A DNA stretch of 64,000 nt from CAYNEI01 sp964396185 (GTDB lineage: Archaea > Thermoplasmatota > SW-10-69-26): assembly GCA_964396185.1 (NCBI GenBank), contig CAYNEI010000003.1, positions 1-64,000 on the forward strand, written 5' to 3'. Both the position numbers and the translations under genes were made by a program. Of the stretch, positions 7,401 through 16,953 are shown in pieces. Under the pieces are notes generated by a model. That model searched no databases, was not told where the DNA came from, and saw only the letters and a program-made list of their open reading frames with translations. The number at the start of each line of letters is the position of its first letter. The first letter of the stretch is position 1.

Positions 7401-7518
7401 GGGTTCAGCCTCCTAGGTGGGGGTCGTGAGCTCAAGGGGTTCTCAGTGAGCAAGTTCGAGTGGCTACTTGGGTGTATCGACTCTCGGCCATCGCAGCGGT
7501 CCGAGTGCTCATGGCGCC

Positions 7519-8298
7519 TCACGGCGACTCGCGACCATCGGAGAACGCGTGTCGCAGCTCTTGGAGGGTTGCCAGCGCTGCAAACCTCGGGCCCTGGACG
7601 AGGACCCGAGGCCAGAGCCGCTTGGGCTCCTGGGCGAAACGGTAGGCCCACTCGAAGCCGTTGTTGGAGAGCCAGCCAGGGGCCTGCTCCTTGGTGCCAG
7701 CGATGAAGTCGAATGCAGCCCCCACGCCGAAGAGGACGTTGGCGTCCAACCTGTCGACGTGCGCGGCCATCCAGCGGTCCTGCTTGGGCGTGGGGAGGCC
7801 GACAAGGACGATCTCAGCCCCGGAGGCGTTGATCATCTCGACCTCCTTTGCATCCTCTGATGGTGTCGTGGGTCGGAATGGGGGCGAATGGGTGCCGGCG
7901 ATCTCGAGCCCGGGGGCGTGGCCCTTGAGGGCCTCAGCCATCTGCTCGGGCACACCTGGCGCGGCTCCATAGAGGAAGATCGAGTGACCCTGCTGAGCAG
8001 CGTGCTCGGCGAGCAGCTGCGTGAGATCCGTGCCGCGGATGCGCTCGACCTCGCCAGGAAGGTGCCTCTGGCCGATCTTCGCGAGGTAAAAGCCATCGGG
8101 GATGCAAAGGCCCGCCTCATGGTGAATGCGAGCGAGCTCGGCGTCCTCGCGCGCGCTCATCACGTTGTTGGCCGAGCAGACGCAGACGTAGGTGTGCTCG
8201 TCCGCCTCGATGGCATCGTCGACGAACGCGAGCACGCTTGGCGGCGTGACCGCTGAGATCGGGGTGCCGAGGACGTCGAAGGATGCTGGTTGCTGCAT
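7519..8298 (-). CDS. WecG/TagA/CpsF family glycosyltransferase
   Basis: This 259-residue protein matches the whole length of the WecG/TagA/CpsF family, which transfers N-acetylmannosamine(uronic acid)-type sugars to a lipid-linked acceptor. Visible signatures are CVCSANNVM near the N-terminus, CIPDGFYLAKIG, ERIRGTDLT, SIFLYGAAPGVPEQM, GLPTPKQDRWM and GVGAAFDFIAGT. The ATG at 8298 is preceded by GAGGTG; a GTG at 8307 is the alternative. It lies 24 bases after the polymerase-glycosyltransferase fusion and probably acts early in building the repeat unit on a polyprenol carrier. Confidence 0.85.
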   Translation of the reverse strand: MQQPASFDVLGTPISAVTPPSVLAFVDDAIEADEHTYVCVCSANNVMSAREDAELARIHHEAGLCIPDGFYLAKIGQRHLPGEVERIRGTDLTQLLAEHAAQQGHSIFLYGAAPGVPEQMAEALKGHAPGLEIAGTHSPPFRPTTPSEDAKEVEMINASGAEIVLVGLPTPKQDRWMAAHVDRLDANVLFGVGAAFDFIAGTKEQAPGWLSNNGFEWAYRFAQEPKRLWPRVLVQGPRFAALATLQELRHAFSDGRESP

Positions 8299-8322
8299 GA
8301 TGAACACCTCATCCGGTCCCGT

Positions 8323-10968
8323 TCAGGAGGTGGATTCCTCCAGGGGTTCGAGCTGGGGGAGCTCAAGCTCGTCCACGGGGGTGGCGGGCTCGGCGCGGCC
8401 GAGGATCTCATCGTAGATCCGTTGGAGACGTTCCCCGTGGCCTTCCCAGGTGTAGCGGTCGAGCACGCGCTCCCTCGCCCGGCTTTGGAGGACCTCGCGC
8501 CACTGGGGATCGTCGTGCAACTCGCGCAGGGCGCAAGCGAGATCATCGATGGCTTGCTCGGGGTTGCGCGCCGGGACAGCGACCCCGTGGCCATGGGCTG
8601 TGTGCAGGCCCGGGCCAGCAAGGTCGAGGCAGACCGCCACGGTCCCCAACGCCATCGCCTCCACAACCACCCCGCCACCACCGTCGCGAAGGCTCGGGAA
8701 CAGCAAGACATCGGCCTCCCGGATGCGCTCGAGGGTCTCGTCGTGCGGGAGCCACCCGGTGAACTCGGCATGGCGAACGCCGAGCTCCTCGACGAGCAAT
8801 TCGAGCTGCTCTGTCTCAGGCCCCCGACCCACGAGCATTAACCGGGTATCCGGCAGGCCTTCCTGGAAGCGGCCGAAGGCCTCGATCGCGAGATCAAAGC
8901 CCTTGAGCTTGAGGTGCTTGCCGACGACGATGACAGTGAACGGACCTCCGGAGTTGGCTGGTGACAGCGTCTCGACGTCATCCGTGTCGATCCCGTTCAC
9001 GGGGAAGAACTCGGTCTTCTCGCGCCAACGCTCGGGCATCGCCTCCCGGCTCTCAGGCGTGCAGACGAGCAACCGATCCGCGCGCTCCTGGCCCCGACGA
9101 AAGAACGGGTCCGCGCGGAAGAGGCCCTGGAGCCCGCTACGCCAGCGCTGGGCGAAGCGGAACCGGAGCCCGTAGCGGCTCCGGAAGCTGGCTGGGACCT
9201 GCTGGGCCCCGCCACCGGGCCCGCGCACGTAGGGCACGTCGAGCAACGCCCCGGCGTGGCTGGCCATCCAGTCGTTGGCGTAGGTGATGTGATGGAAGGT
9301 GTCAAAGCCTATCTCGTCGTGGAGCTGCTCGGCCACAACGTAGGCCTTCAATTGCCAGAGGTAGGCGTAGAGTTGGATCGTTCCCTGGTGGTTGCGCATC
9401 CAAGAGAGCCAGCGCGGGAGACCAATGTATACCGGGCACAGGTTCGGGTAAGCATCCGGCTCAGTCGTGAGGGCTGCCTCCACGCTCTCCCGATGCTCCT
9501 CGGAGATGAGCGCCCAGGTCTCGTTGCCCTTGGAGATCTCGGTGGTGAGCTTCCAGCCCAGCAGCTCCTCGCCTCCATGGAAGGTGGGCGAGCCGGGGGG
9601 TGCGCAGGCGTAGGAGGAGGTGAGGATGCGGGGTACGTCCTCGACAGCAAGCTCCTGGCCGGCCAAATCACCCAAGCGCCTCTCGCGACGCGAAGCCTCC
9701 CGGTTCCCAAGGGCATGGAGGAAGGCGGCGACGGGTACGAAGATGAAGAGGTCGACACCGTAGAAGGCGGCGGTTGACTCTGGAATCGAACGTACCGTCA
9801 AGAAGGTCAAGACCACCGTGGCGTTGATCGCTGAGATCCTCATCGAAGGTCGAAGGTTCTCGAAGCGATCCCTGAGGCCAGCGTTGAACGTCCCTTTCCA
9901 TGCCAGAACCCACGCGAACAGGAAGAACCCGAGGCCGAGGATCCCGGCCTGCGCGAAGGCATGGAGCCATGCGTCGTGGGTGTGCTGGGCTACGAGGAGG
10001 CGATCTGCGTGGAAGCCGTGGCCCCAGAGCGGGGACGCGAGACTCTCCTTGGCGAGCTCGGCCCATGTTCCGGTTCGACCGGTCAGCGAGAAGAACTCGG
10101 CACCCGACTGGCCGCGGGAGATGTATCCGATTAGGGTGGATGGCCCGAGGGCTACCGTCGTCGCGACAGCCACCCCGGCAGCGGACACGGTTGCCGTCCT
10201 CAGTCCAGCATGAAGGAAGATGAGGGCGAAGGCTGCCACGCCCGCGGCCACCAGGGTTGTTCGAGACTGGGTGAACACGAGGATGACGAGGAGCAACCCA
10301 GCGCCACCGACCCAGGCGGCACTCGTGCGTTTCGAGCGTGACGCGAAGCCCCATGAGACGAGAACCAGCGCCGCGAGAGCAAGGAACCGCGCGGCGCCGT
10401 TCGCGTTGATGGCGAGTGCGGGAGCGATGTCATCCTCGTAGTTGCCGAACAGTCGCGCCAGATCCCGAGAGCCCAGCAGGCTAGGAAGGTCGTAGGCCCA
10501 GATCGCCATCACCGCTAGCAGCGCTGCGACCCCGACGACGAACAAGAGGGTGAGCCTCATCAGCGTCGTGTGTCCGCCGAGTCCGTCTCGCGGGCCCGTC
10601 GAGGCGGCGAAAAGCATAGGGACAGCGAGGAAGGCGAGCCCCCAGTACACCGATGTGGAGAGGTCCGGGGAGCTGAGCAGTCCACCGAAGAGACCCACCA
10701 ACGCGTAGAGGGCAAGGTGGCCAAGGGGTCCCCCGTACGTGGCTCTCATCCCGCCCTCTTCTCCGCGCAACGAGAACGTGACGCCAGCCGCTGCTGCGAG
10801 AACGATCATGGGGGCGATCGAGCGGATGACGCGCGCGTCGAACCCGGCAGCAGCCGTTGGGAGAACCCAGGCGCCTCCGTTCAGCCCAAGCCATACGATC
10901 GGCAGTAAGAGGACGCCGAACAGGAGTGGGAGGGTCGAGCCCGTTCGACCGATGGACGCTGGCTTCAT
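8323..10968 (-). CDS. O-antigen polymerase/ligase fused to a GT4 glycosyltransferase
   Basis: This 881-residue protein joins two activities. Residues about 1-430 form ten or more membrane segments typical of the Wzy/WaaL family, with the periplasmic-type loop LTGRTGTWAELAKES and GHGFHADRLL followed by the HTHDAWLHAFAQAGILG motif. Residues about 450-860 are a GT-B glycosyltransferase of family 4, with VPYVRGPGGGAQ, FFPVNGIDTDDV, VVGKHLKLKGFDLAIEAF and an EAMALGTV segment. Both parts look complete, and no stop or restart lies between them. It likely couples addition of a sugar to polymerisation of the surface glycan. Confidence 0.8.
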   Translation of the reverse strand: MKPASIGRTGSTLPLLFGVLLLPIVWLGLNGGAWVLPTAAAGFDARVIRSIAPMIVLAAAAGVTFSLRGEEGGMRATYGGPLGHLALYALVGLFGGLLSSPDLSTSVYWGLAFLAVPMLFAASTGPRDGLGGHTTLMRLTLLFVVGVAALLAVMAIWAYDLPSLLGSRDLARLFGNYEDDIAPALAINANGAARFLALAALVLVSWGFASRSKRTSAAWVGGAGLLLVILVFTQSRTTLVAAGVAAFALIFLHAGLRTATVSAAGVAVATTVALGPSTLIGYISRGQSGAEFFSLTGRTGTWAELAKESLASPLWGHGFHADRLLVAQHTHDAWLHAFAQAGILGLGFFLFAWVLAWKGTFNAGLRDRFENLRPSMRISAINATVVLTFLTVRSIPESTAAFYGVDLFIFVPVAAFLHALGNREASRRERRLGDLAGQELAVEDVPRILTSSYACAPPGSPTFHGGEELLGWKLTTEISKGNETWALISEEHRESVEAALTTEPDAYPNLCPVYIGLPRWLSWMRNHQGTIQLYAYLWQLKAYVVAEQLHDEIGFDTFHHITYANDWMASHAGALLDVPYVRGPGGGAQQVPASFRSRYGLRFRFAQRWRSGLQGLFRADPFFRRGQERADRLLVCTPESREAMPERWREKTEFFPVNGIDTDDVETLSPANSGGPFTVIVVGKHLKLKGFDLAIEAFGRFQEGLPDTRLMLVGRGPETEQLELLVEELGVRHAEFTGWLPHDETLERIREADVLLFPSLRDGGGGVVVEAMALGTVAVCLDLAGPGLHTAHGHGVAVPARNPEQAIDDLACALRELHDDPQWREVLQSRARERVLDRYTWEGHGERLQRIYDEILGRAEPATPVDELELPQLEPLEESTS

Positions 10969-11042
10969 GCCTCGAACACCTCCATGGCGATATCACGCAC
11001 CCCTCGAGTGGTCGATACTGGACAGAGCGATGCTGAAGATCT

Positions 11043-12773
11043 TCATGGCTGGTACCGGTTGGTGATAGGCATCCGGCGGTCCTTGCCGAAGGCTCGCGGC
11101 GTGATCCGGATGCCAGGGGGGCTCTGGCGCCTCTTGTACTCGTTTTGGTCGACGAGCTGGATGACCCGGCGAACGGTGTCCTCGTCGAACCCTTGGTCGA
11201 TGATGGCCTGGGGTGGTAGGTCTGCTTCGACGTAGGCCGCAAGGATGCCGTCGAGCACCTCGTAGGGTGGGAGCGTGTCCTGGTCGACTTGGTCTGGAGA
11301 GAGCTCGGCAGACGGGGGCTTGGTGAGGGTGGACTCCGGGATGCGCTCGGTGCCTGCGTCCTGGTTGATGTTCTCAGCGAGCCTGTACACCGTGGTCTTG
11401 GGGACGTCCTTGAGCAGGGCGTAGCCTCCCGCGGTATCGCCGTAGAGCGTGGAGTAGCCGACGCTGGTCTCAGATTTGTTGCCGGTGGTGAGCACGAGCC
11501 AGCCGTGTTTGTTGGAGAGGGCCATGAGGGTCGTGCCGCGGGCTCGTGCTTGGAGGTTCTCCTCGGTGGTGTCTTGCGACTTCCCATCGAAGGCAGGTTC
11601 GAGGGCCTGGAGGTAGGCTTCGAAGATGTCGTCGACGGGGATGGAGAGGTAGCGGATGCCGAGGTTGTGTGCGAGCAGCTCGGCGTCCTTGCGGGAGTGA
11701 TCGCTGGAGTACCGGGTGGGCATGGAGACCCCGATGACGTGGTCCGGTCCTAGCGCGTCGACGGCCAGCGTGGCCGTGAGCGCGCTATCGATGCCGCCGG
11801 ATAGCCCGATGACGGCCTCGGAGAAGCGGTTCTTCGAGAGGTAATCGCGGGTCCCAGTGACCAGGGCCTGGTGGATCATCTCCAGGTCATCGGGGATCGG
11901 GCGGATCACGGGGTCGAGCCCGGCTCGTGTAGCCGAGGAGCTTCGGCTGGGAAGGGAGATGGTCTTGAACGATGGCTGGGAGCCTCCCAACACCTTGCGC
12001 GGTCGTGGTTCGCGAAGACGAGCCCTCTCTGTGACGTCGAGATCCAGGTCCGCGAGAATCAGGTCCTCCTCGAAGACGGCTGCCCGGGCCAACGTGGATC
12101 CGTCCGGTCCTGTCACCACGCTTGCGCCATCGAAGACGATCTCGTCCTGGCCTCCAACGATGTTGCAGAAGGCCACGTAGGCGAGGTTGTCGGAGGCCCT
12201 TGTCTGGAGCATCCGTTCCCGCTTCGGGGTCTTGGCTCGGTGGAAGGGGCTGGCTGAGAGGTTGACAAGCAGCGAGGCTCCGCCCTCGAAGGCTTGGGCG
12301 GCGGGGGGGCCCTGGGGGTACCAGATGTCCTCGCAGATGCTTACCCCGAAGGTGAGGTCGCCTGCTTGGAAAACAACGGCATCTGTGCCTGGGGTGAAGT
12401 AGCGGTCCTCGTCGAAGACCGAGTAGTTCGGAAGGAAGGCTTTGTCGTAGGTGCCGACGAGCTTGCCGTCTGAGAGGACGTAGGCGGAGTTGTGGGGATC
12501 CTTGTCCATCCTAGGCGCCCCGACGACGGCCGTGATGCCTTGGGATACGTCCGCAAGCTCTTCGATCGCGTGCTCTACATGGTCGATGAACCCGCCCTTG
12601 AGCAGGAGGTCTTCTGGTGGGTAGCCTGTGACCGAGAGCTCTGGCGTGACGACGAGGTCCGCGCCGCGGTCTCGCGCGGTCTGGATGGCGTCCTGGATCT
12701 TGCGGGTGTTCTCATCGATGGCCCCGACCGTGGGGTTGAGCTGGGCGAGAGCGATCCGCGGGCTGGCCGTCAT
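11043..12773 (-). CDS. nadE: Glutamine-hydrolysing NAD+ synthase
   Basis: This 576-residue enzyme amidates nicotinic acid adenine dinucleotide to NAD+. The N-terminal nitrilase domain (about 1-260) shows TPELSVTGYPPEDLLL with the catalytic Glu, a Lys in DKAFLPNYSVFDE and the Cys in GVSICEDIW. The C-terminal synthetase domain has the PP-loop IGLSGGIDSALTATLAV near 321 and TTGNKSETSVGYSTLYGD near 430. Length matches the fused glutamine-dependent form. It overlaps the sugar dehydrogenase gene by four bases. A cofactor gene inside a glycan operon is unusual; the dehydrogenases of the cluster use NAD. Confidence 0.95.
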   Translation of the reverse strand: MTASPRIALAQLNPTVGAIDENTRKIQDAIQTARDRGADLVVTPELSVTGYPPEDLLLKGGFIDHVEHAIEELADVSQGITAVVGAPRMDKDPHNSAYVLSDGKLVGTYDKAFLPNYSVFDEDRYFTPGTDAVVFQAGDLTFGVSICEDIWYPQGPPAAQAFEGGASLLVNLSASPFHRAKTPKRERMLQTRASDNLAYVAFCNIVGGQDEIVFDGASVVTGPDGSTLARAAVFEEDLILADLDLDVTERARLREPRPRKVLGGSQPSFKTISLPSRSSSATRAGLDPVIRPIPDDLEMIHQALVTGTRDYLSKNRFSEAVIGLSGGIDSALTATLAVDALGPDHVIGVSMPTRYSSDHSRKDAELLAHNLGIRYLSIPVDDIFEAYLQALEPAFDGKSQDTTEENLQARARGTTLMALSNKHGWLVLTTGNKSETSVGYSTLYGDTAGGYALLKDVPKTTVYRLAENINQDAGTERIPESTLTKPPSAELSPDQVDQDTLPPYEVLDGILAAYVEADLPPQAIIDQGFDEDTVRRVIQLVDQNEYKRRQSPPGIRITPRAFGKDRRMPITNRYQP

Positions 12774-14155
12774 CGCTCCCCCTCAGCCCCTCCGTTCCAG
12801 AGCTGGACGAGCCGCGCCTCGTTCGTGTCATCATCGACGCTCCGCCCGATCGGAACGTAGTCGATGCCGGGGGCCCCATCGAGCTCCTCGTCTAGCAGGC
12901 GCCAGGCATCCACGACGGTGACGGTCTCGCCGTCTCGCGTGAAATCAGTCGCGCTCAGCTTCTTGAACAGGGGGTCCGGGTTCGCGATGAGCACGATATC
13001 GGCCTGTTCGAGGCAAGCTTCGACGGATGGAAGCAGCACGACATGGTCGTGGAGTTCCTCCCGGGCTGTCTCAAGGGCCAGGGGGTCGTAACCGACGACG
13101 CGTACGCCGGTCTTGGAGAGCCGGTGAGCAACCTGGACGCCTTGGCTCTCCTCGACGACGTGCGAGTCCGGTTTGTACGAGAGCCCGAGGACAGCCACGG
13201 TCGCCCCGTCCGAGAGCTTGGGCTCGATGCGAGCGATGATCTCGTCCGGGATGGATCGGTTGAGGTGGTCCGTGGCGGTGGCCAGGTCCGCGCTTGCTCC
13301 GATGGCCTCGGCGAACGCGCTGAGCGCGATGTTGTCGCGGGGAAAGCACGGGCCGCCGTAGCCAAGGGCACCCTTGAGGTAGCTGTGGCCGATTCGGTTG
13401 TCCTCGCCGAGCGCGTCGGTGACGACGTCCACATCGCCGCCTGGGATACGCTCGCAGAGCCCGCTGAGCATGTTCGCGAACGTCATCTTGGTGGTGACGT
13501 ACGTGTTGACCGCGATCTTGGCCAGCTCTGCGTTCTCAAGGCTCATGCGCTTGCAGGGGGCCTCCTTGCTGAGGATCTCTGAATAGCAGGCCTCCAGCTG
13601 ATCGCCGGAGCGCTCATCCAGCTCGCCGACCAGGGTGAAATCCGGGTTGAGGAAGTCTCGGATTACGCTGCCAAGAGCGATGAACTCGGGACTGTAGCAC
13701 AGGCCGAAGTCCTCTCCTGCCCGCTTGCCACTGGCCTCCTCGAGGATCGGTAGGAGCCCGTAACGGGTCGACCCAGGCAGCACGGTGCTTGTGAGCACGA
13801 TGGTGTGGTAGTCGTCTTTCTCCGCCAGGCCTTTGCCGAGCTCCTTGAAGGCGTACTTGGCGTACTGGAGGCTGAACACGCCCTCCTCATCGCTTGGCGT
13901 GGGCACGATGACGAAACTGACGTCGCTCTCTTGCACCGCGGCCTGGCTGTCCGTGGTCGCTCGGATGCGATCCCGGTTGGCAGCGATGGTCTCGTTGAGG
14001 TCAGTCTCTTGGACGGGGGCCTTGCCCTCGTTGACGAGGTCGACGGTGCGTTGGTCGATGTCGACGCCGATGACGTCGAAGCCTTTGCTGGCGATGGCGG
14101 CAGCCATGCTGGCGCCGAGTTTGCCTAGGCCGATGATGGAGTAGCGGGTGGTCAT
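12770..14155 (-). CDS. UDP-glucose/UDP-N-acetylmannosamine dehydrogenase family protein
   Basis: This 461-residue protein is a four-electron nucleotide-sugar 6-dehydrogenase. It has the N-terminal Rossmann motif IGLGKLGASMA, VIVPTPSDEEGVF, GLCYSPEFIALGSVIRDF, the central AELAKIAVNTYVTTKMTFAN and the catalytic Cys in YGGPCFPRDN. A third domain contains GLSYKPDSHVVEES. The product would be a uronic-acid nucleotide (UDP-GlcA, UDP-ManNAcA or similar). The precise substrate cannot be told, but the WecG-type transferase nearby would fit ManNAcA. Its stop overlaps nadE by four bases, which indicates co-translation. Confidence 0.85.
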   Translation of the reverse strand: MTTRYSIIGLGKLGASMAAAIASKGFDVIGVDIDQRTVDLVNEGKAPVQETDLNETIAANRDRIRATTDSQAAVQESDVSFVIVPTPSDEEGVFSLQYAKYAFKELGKGLAEKDDYHTIVLTSTVLPGSTRYGLLPILEEASGKRAGEDFGLCYSPEFIALGSVIRDFLNPDFTLVGELDERSGDQLEACYSEILSKEAPCKRMSLENAELAKIAVNTYVTTKMTFANMLSGLCERIPGGDVDVVTDALGEDNRIGHSYLKGALGYGGPCFPRDNIALSAFAEAIGASADLATATDHLNRSIPDEIIARIEPKLSDGATVAVLGLSYKPDSHVVEESQGVQVAHRLSKTGVRVVGYDPLALETAREELHDHVVLLPSVEACLEQADIVLIANPDPLFKKLSATDFTRDGETVTVVDAWRLLDEELDGAPGIDYVPIGRSVDDDTNEARLVQLWNGGAEGER

Positions 14156-14235
14156 GGTAGATCACGAGGCGTGGAGCGGGAGTGCGTCTGCGTCCAACTG
14201 CGTGGAGGGGCTTGCGGGTACCGCAAAGGGGCAGG

Positions 14236-15144
14236 TCAGGATCGGGTAAGCTGGCGAACCATCTTGGCCCCACGAACGATGGGGCGCAGGGCGGCGTGGT
14301 CGTGGCTCAGCGCCACCAGACGACGCCATGCTTTGTACGGAGAGAGGTTCCGGCGGAGACGTCCATCCTTGAAGATGTAATCGACGTCTGAGAGCGTGTA
14401 GAGCATCTTGTAACGGGCGATGTCGTCTGCATCGGTCTGGTCCGCGATGAGCGACATGTTCTCCGCGAACTCATCATCCCTCACGCCGTCTGGGTCGGAG
14501 CCGTAGTCGTGGTTCTGGTGGACAACCTGGGTCTCGCTCGAGATGTCTACGAGGGCGTGGCCCGTGGTCTTCGCTTGGTGGAGCAGCCAGTTGTCCCACC
14601 CGAACCGGCCGATGGCGAACGGGAGGATTTCTCCGAAGGCCCCGCGGGGGAAGGCGAAGTAATCGATGGCGTCGTGTGGTGCGCGCTCGCCTCGTGTTCG
14701 GCGGATGTGTGCCACGCGGTCGTACCACCGGCTGTCGAAATCGAGTCGCCCTGTCAAATCCACGTTCCAGCGGCGGCCGAGGACGAGGCTGTCCTCGTGG
14801 ACAGCCCAGGCGCTCTCGATCGCGTCGACGAAATTCGGGGGCGTGATGATGTCCGCGTTGACGTAGCAGAGCCTCTCGGAGCTCGCCGCGTTCTCGGCGG
14901 CTTCGAAGATCGAGCCGACGAGTGGTGTTCCGTTCTCGTTCGTCTTGATCTCGGGCACGTGCTGGAGGCCGAGATCTTCGGCGATCTCGGGTACGCCCTC
15001 GTCCTCGCCGAGGAGGATCACCTCGACATCCTTGGTAAGCCGAGCCCAGCTGTTGATGGCGTTGTACTGGATGTCGCCGATGTGGCCCTCGAAGGGTTTG
15101 GGGCAGGAGAAGATCGTAAGCCCTACGGCGCTATCCAGGGTCAT
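14236..15144 (-). CDS. Glycosyltransferase-like protein (GT-A fold)
   Basis: This 302-residue protein looks like a nucleotide-diphospho-sugar transferase: LTIFSCPKPFEGHIGDIQ at the start, a WARLTKDVEVILLGEDEGV strand-loop segment and the D-x-D-like YVNADIITP near residue 93. The pattern resembles glycosyltransferases found in archaeal and cyanobacterial glycan clusters. The donor and acceptor cannot be deduced. It overlaps the upstream GT2 gene by four bases, so it belongs to the same operon. Confidence 0.6.
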   Translation of the reverse strand: MTLDSAVGLTIFSCPKPFEGHIGDIQYNAINSWARLTKDVEVILLGEDEGVPEIAEDLGLQHVPEIKTNENGTPLVGSIFEAAENAASSERLCYVNADIITPPNFVDAIESAWAVHEDSLVLGRRWNVDLTGRLDFDSRWYDRVAHIRRTRGERAPHDAIDYFAFPRGAFGEILPFAIGRFGWDNWLLHQAKTTGHALVDISSETQVVHQNHDYGSDPDGVRDDEFAENMSLIADQTDADDIARYKMLYTLSDVDYIFKDGRLRRNLSPYKAWRRLVALSHDHAALRPIVRGAKMVRQLTRS

Positions 15145-16055
15145 CGTATGTCCCCCATCAGCCGCCCCAACCTCTCAACGAGCGGTGGTCTGAGGCCGCC
15201 TTTCTTGCGGTGGCGCCGATATTCCCCGTGGCTCATAGGGTCTCGCTCTTCCTTGATCACTCTGGGTAGAGCCTTTAGCGCCTCAATTGTTCCCTCTCGA
15301 TAGGCCTTGAAAGCATGGCCTGTACATGTACGGGCGAAGCCACCGATGAGAGCGGAGAGTGATTCGTGTACCGCGTAGAAGGCCGGGATGTTCCGCCAGA
15401 TCTCGAAGTGCCTGTTCCGGTAGTACCCTCGGACCGCCCGGAGCGACGGCCGCTGGTTCGGAGATGCGTAGTGAAGCATGACGGCGTGGGGTGCTTGTTC
15501 GATCGTGTAGCCCTCCTTGAGCAGCCGCAGGGCGAGGTCCCCCTCCTCTTGGCCGTACCCGAAGTAATCCGGGAACCCGCCGACGTCCATGAAGGCCTCG
15601 CGCAGGACCATGAACCCGGCGCCAGTGAACGAGGCGTGGGGCCTGAACTCCGTGGAATCTCGATGATTCTCGAAATCTTTAGCTCGCGCTTCTTCGAATG
15701 GCATGTCCACGATCTTGCATGCGATGAGGCCGAGTGGTGGAGAGGATGCGAAGCGGTCACGTAGCGAGGGGAGCGCGGCGAAGTCGAAGAAGCCGTCATC
15801 GTCGAGGAAAAGGACGAGCTCACCATCCGCCGTCTCCGCACCAAGATTTCGTCCCTGGTCGACCCCAAGGTCCTCGTCAGGCTTGAGGGTCGTGACCCAT
15901 GGTCTTTCTGCAAGCATCTCGAGGGTCCCGTCGGTGGACCCGTTGTCGACCACGATCACCTCATGGAGCGCGTCAAGGTGGTTGGATACATGGTCCAGGG
16001 TGTGCTTGAGCTCGTCCCTTCGGTTCCATGTGAGGATCACTACACTGACATGCAT
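15141..16055 (-). CDS. Family 2 glycosyltransferase
   Basis: This 304-residue GT2 enzyme has VSVVILTWNRRDEL at the N-terminus, VIVVDNGSTDGTLEML near 35 and the metal-binding LVLFLDDDGFF near 81. GTGFMVLREAF-like acceptor-region motifs appear as GAGFMVLREAF near 145 and YGYGQEEGDLALRL near 165. It resembles rhamnosyl-transferase-like enzymes. The C-terminal 70 residues are basic with one hydrophobic patch. It probably adds one sugar of the repeat unit on the cytoplasmic face of the membrane. Confidence 0.85.
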   Translation of the reverse strand: MHVSVVILTWNRRDELKHTLDHVSNHLDALHEVIVVDNGSTDGTLEMLAERPWVTTLKPDEDLGVDQGRNLGAETADGELVLFLDDDGFFDFAALPSLRDRFASSPPLGLIACKIVDMPFEEARAKDFENHRDSTEFRPHASFTGAGFMVLREAFMDVGGFPDYFGYGQEEGDLALRLLKEGYTIEQAPHAVMLHYASPNQRPSLRAVRGYYRNRHFEIWRNIPAFYAVHESLSALIGGFARTCTGHAFKAYREGTIEALKALPRVIKEERDPMSHGEYRRHRKKGGLRPPLVERLGRLMGDIR

Positions 16056-16070
16056 CTTGGATCACGGATC

Positions 16071-16931
16071 CTACCAGTTCTCCATTAGGTACGAGAGGTC
16101 TTCCCCGAGAACCCGCTCAGCTTCGCGGATCTGGGGCCGGTAGTCCTCTGCCAGCAACGTCCGAACACCCGGAGGCATCGGGCGCTTCCCATCCTCCAGG
16201 AGCAGGCCGTTTCCGACCCGCCGCAGGGAACCTGGGAGCGGGATATGCTTCAGAGGCGTGTGCCGCCTGAGTTGAACGATCAACCCTGCCAGAGCATTGG
16301 ACGGCATCTGGGAGCTGTTGTGAGTCTCGAAGGTGGACGAATCTACATCCATCGAAGCGAGATCCAGGAACCGCCAGATGCGCTCAAGGGTCGTGCTGGG
16401 ATCCCTCACGAGATCGGGGAAACGGAGCGCCTTGATCTGCGAAGCGTCGAAAATATCGTAGAGCGCGGTAAGGTGGTCCCCGTACCTTGGTGGCGCGCGT
16501 AGATACCACCCCCAATCGGGGTGGGCGAGCGCTTCCCGAAGCGAGCCGAGATCCAAGGACTCGGAGATCTTGTGGAAGTGGCTGTTGATCTGAGCGAGAG
16601 GGTCTCTCAACACCACGATCAGGCAAGCTTCGGGTTGGCGGTCATGGATCCGCTGTAGAGACTCGTGGTCGAAGAGGTAGCAGGGGCTAGCATCGAGCCG
16701 GACGGGATGGTCCTCGGCCCCAGCGTAGAGTTCGAGGTAAGATTCCTCATCTCGTACCTGGTGCGCCCAGGCCTGCACGTACGGCTCCTTGGCCACGATG
16801 TTCGAGAAGTACGTCGGCTCCTTGACCACGGGAGCGTAGACGGAAGGATGACCCCGAAGGTACTCGAAGAGGGATGTCGTGCCGCTTCGCGGCGGACCCA
16901 CGATGAACGTGTTCGGCCATGAGTCCTGCAT
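16071..16931 (-). CDS. PAPS-dependent sulfotransferase
   Basis: This 286-residue protein has the 5'-phosphosulfate-binding loop FIVGPPRSGTTSL near its start and the 3'-phosphate-binding strand LIVVLRDPLAQINSH near residue 105, both hallmarks of sulfotransferases. An ATG at 16931 with GTGAGG before it is preferred to the GTG at 16946. It would move sulfate from PAPS to a glycan hydroxyl or amine. PAPS synthase (44794) and CysQ-like phosphatase (47523) genes in the same window supply the donor and remove its PAP by-product. Confidence 0.8.
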   Translation of the reverse strand: MQDSWPNTFIVGPPRSGTTSLFEYLRGHPSVYAPVVKEPTYFSNIVAKEPYVQAWAHQVRDEESYLELYAGAEDHPVRLDASPCYLFDHESLQRIHDRQPEACLIVVLRDPLAQINSHFHKISESLDLGSLREALAHPDWGWYLRAPPRYGDHLTALYDIFDASQIKALRFPDLVRDPSTTLERIWRFLDLASMDVDSSTFETHNSSQMPSNALAGLIVQLRRHTPLKHIPLPGSLRRVGNGLLLEDGKRPMPPGVRTLLAEDYRPQIREAERVLGEDLSYLMENW

Positions 16932-16953
16932 ATGGGCTCGCCTCACTGGAGCT

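Noticed and set aside
8307..8307. GTG at 8307 as the start of the WecG-like gene
   Set aside because: The GAGGTG ribosome binding site would overlap it; the ATG at 8298 has proper spacing.
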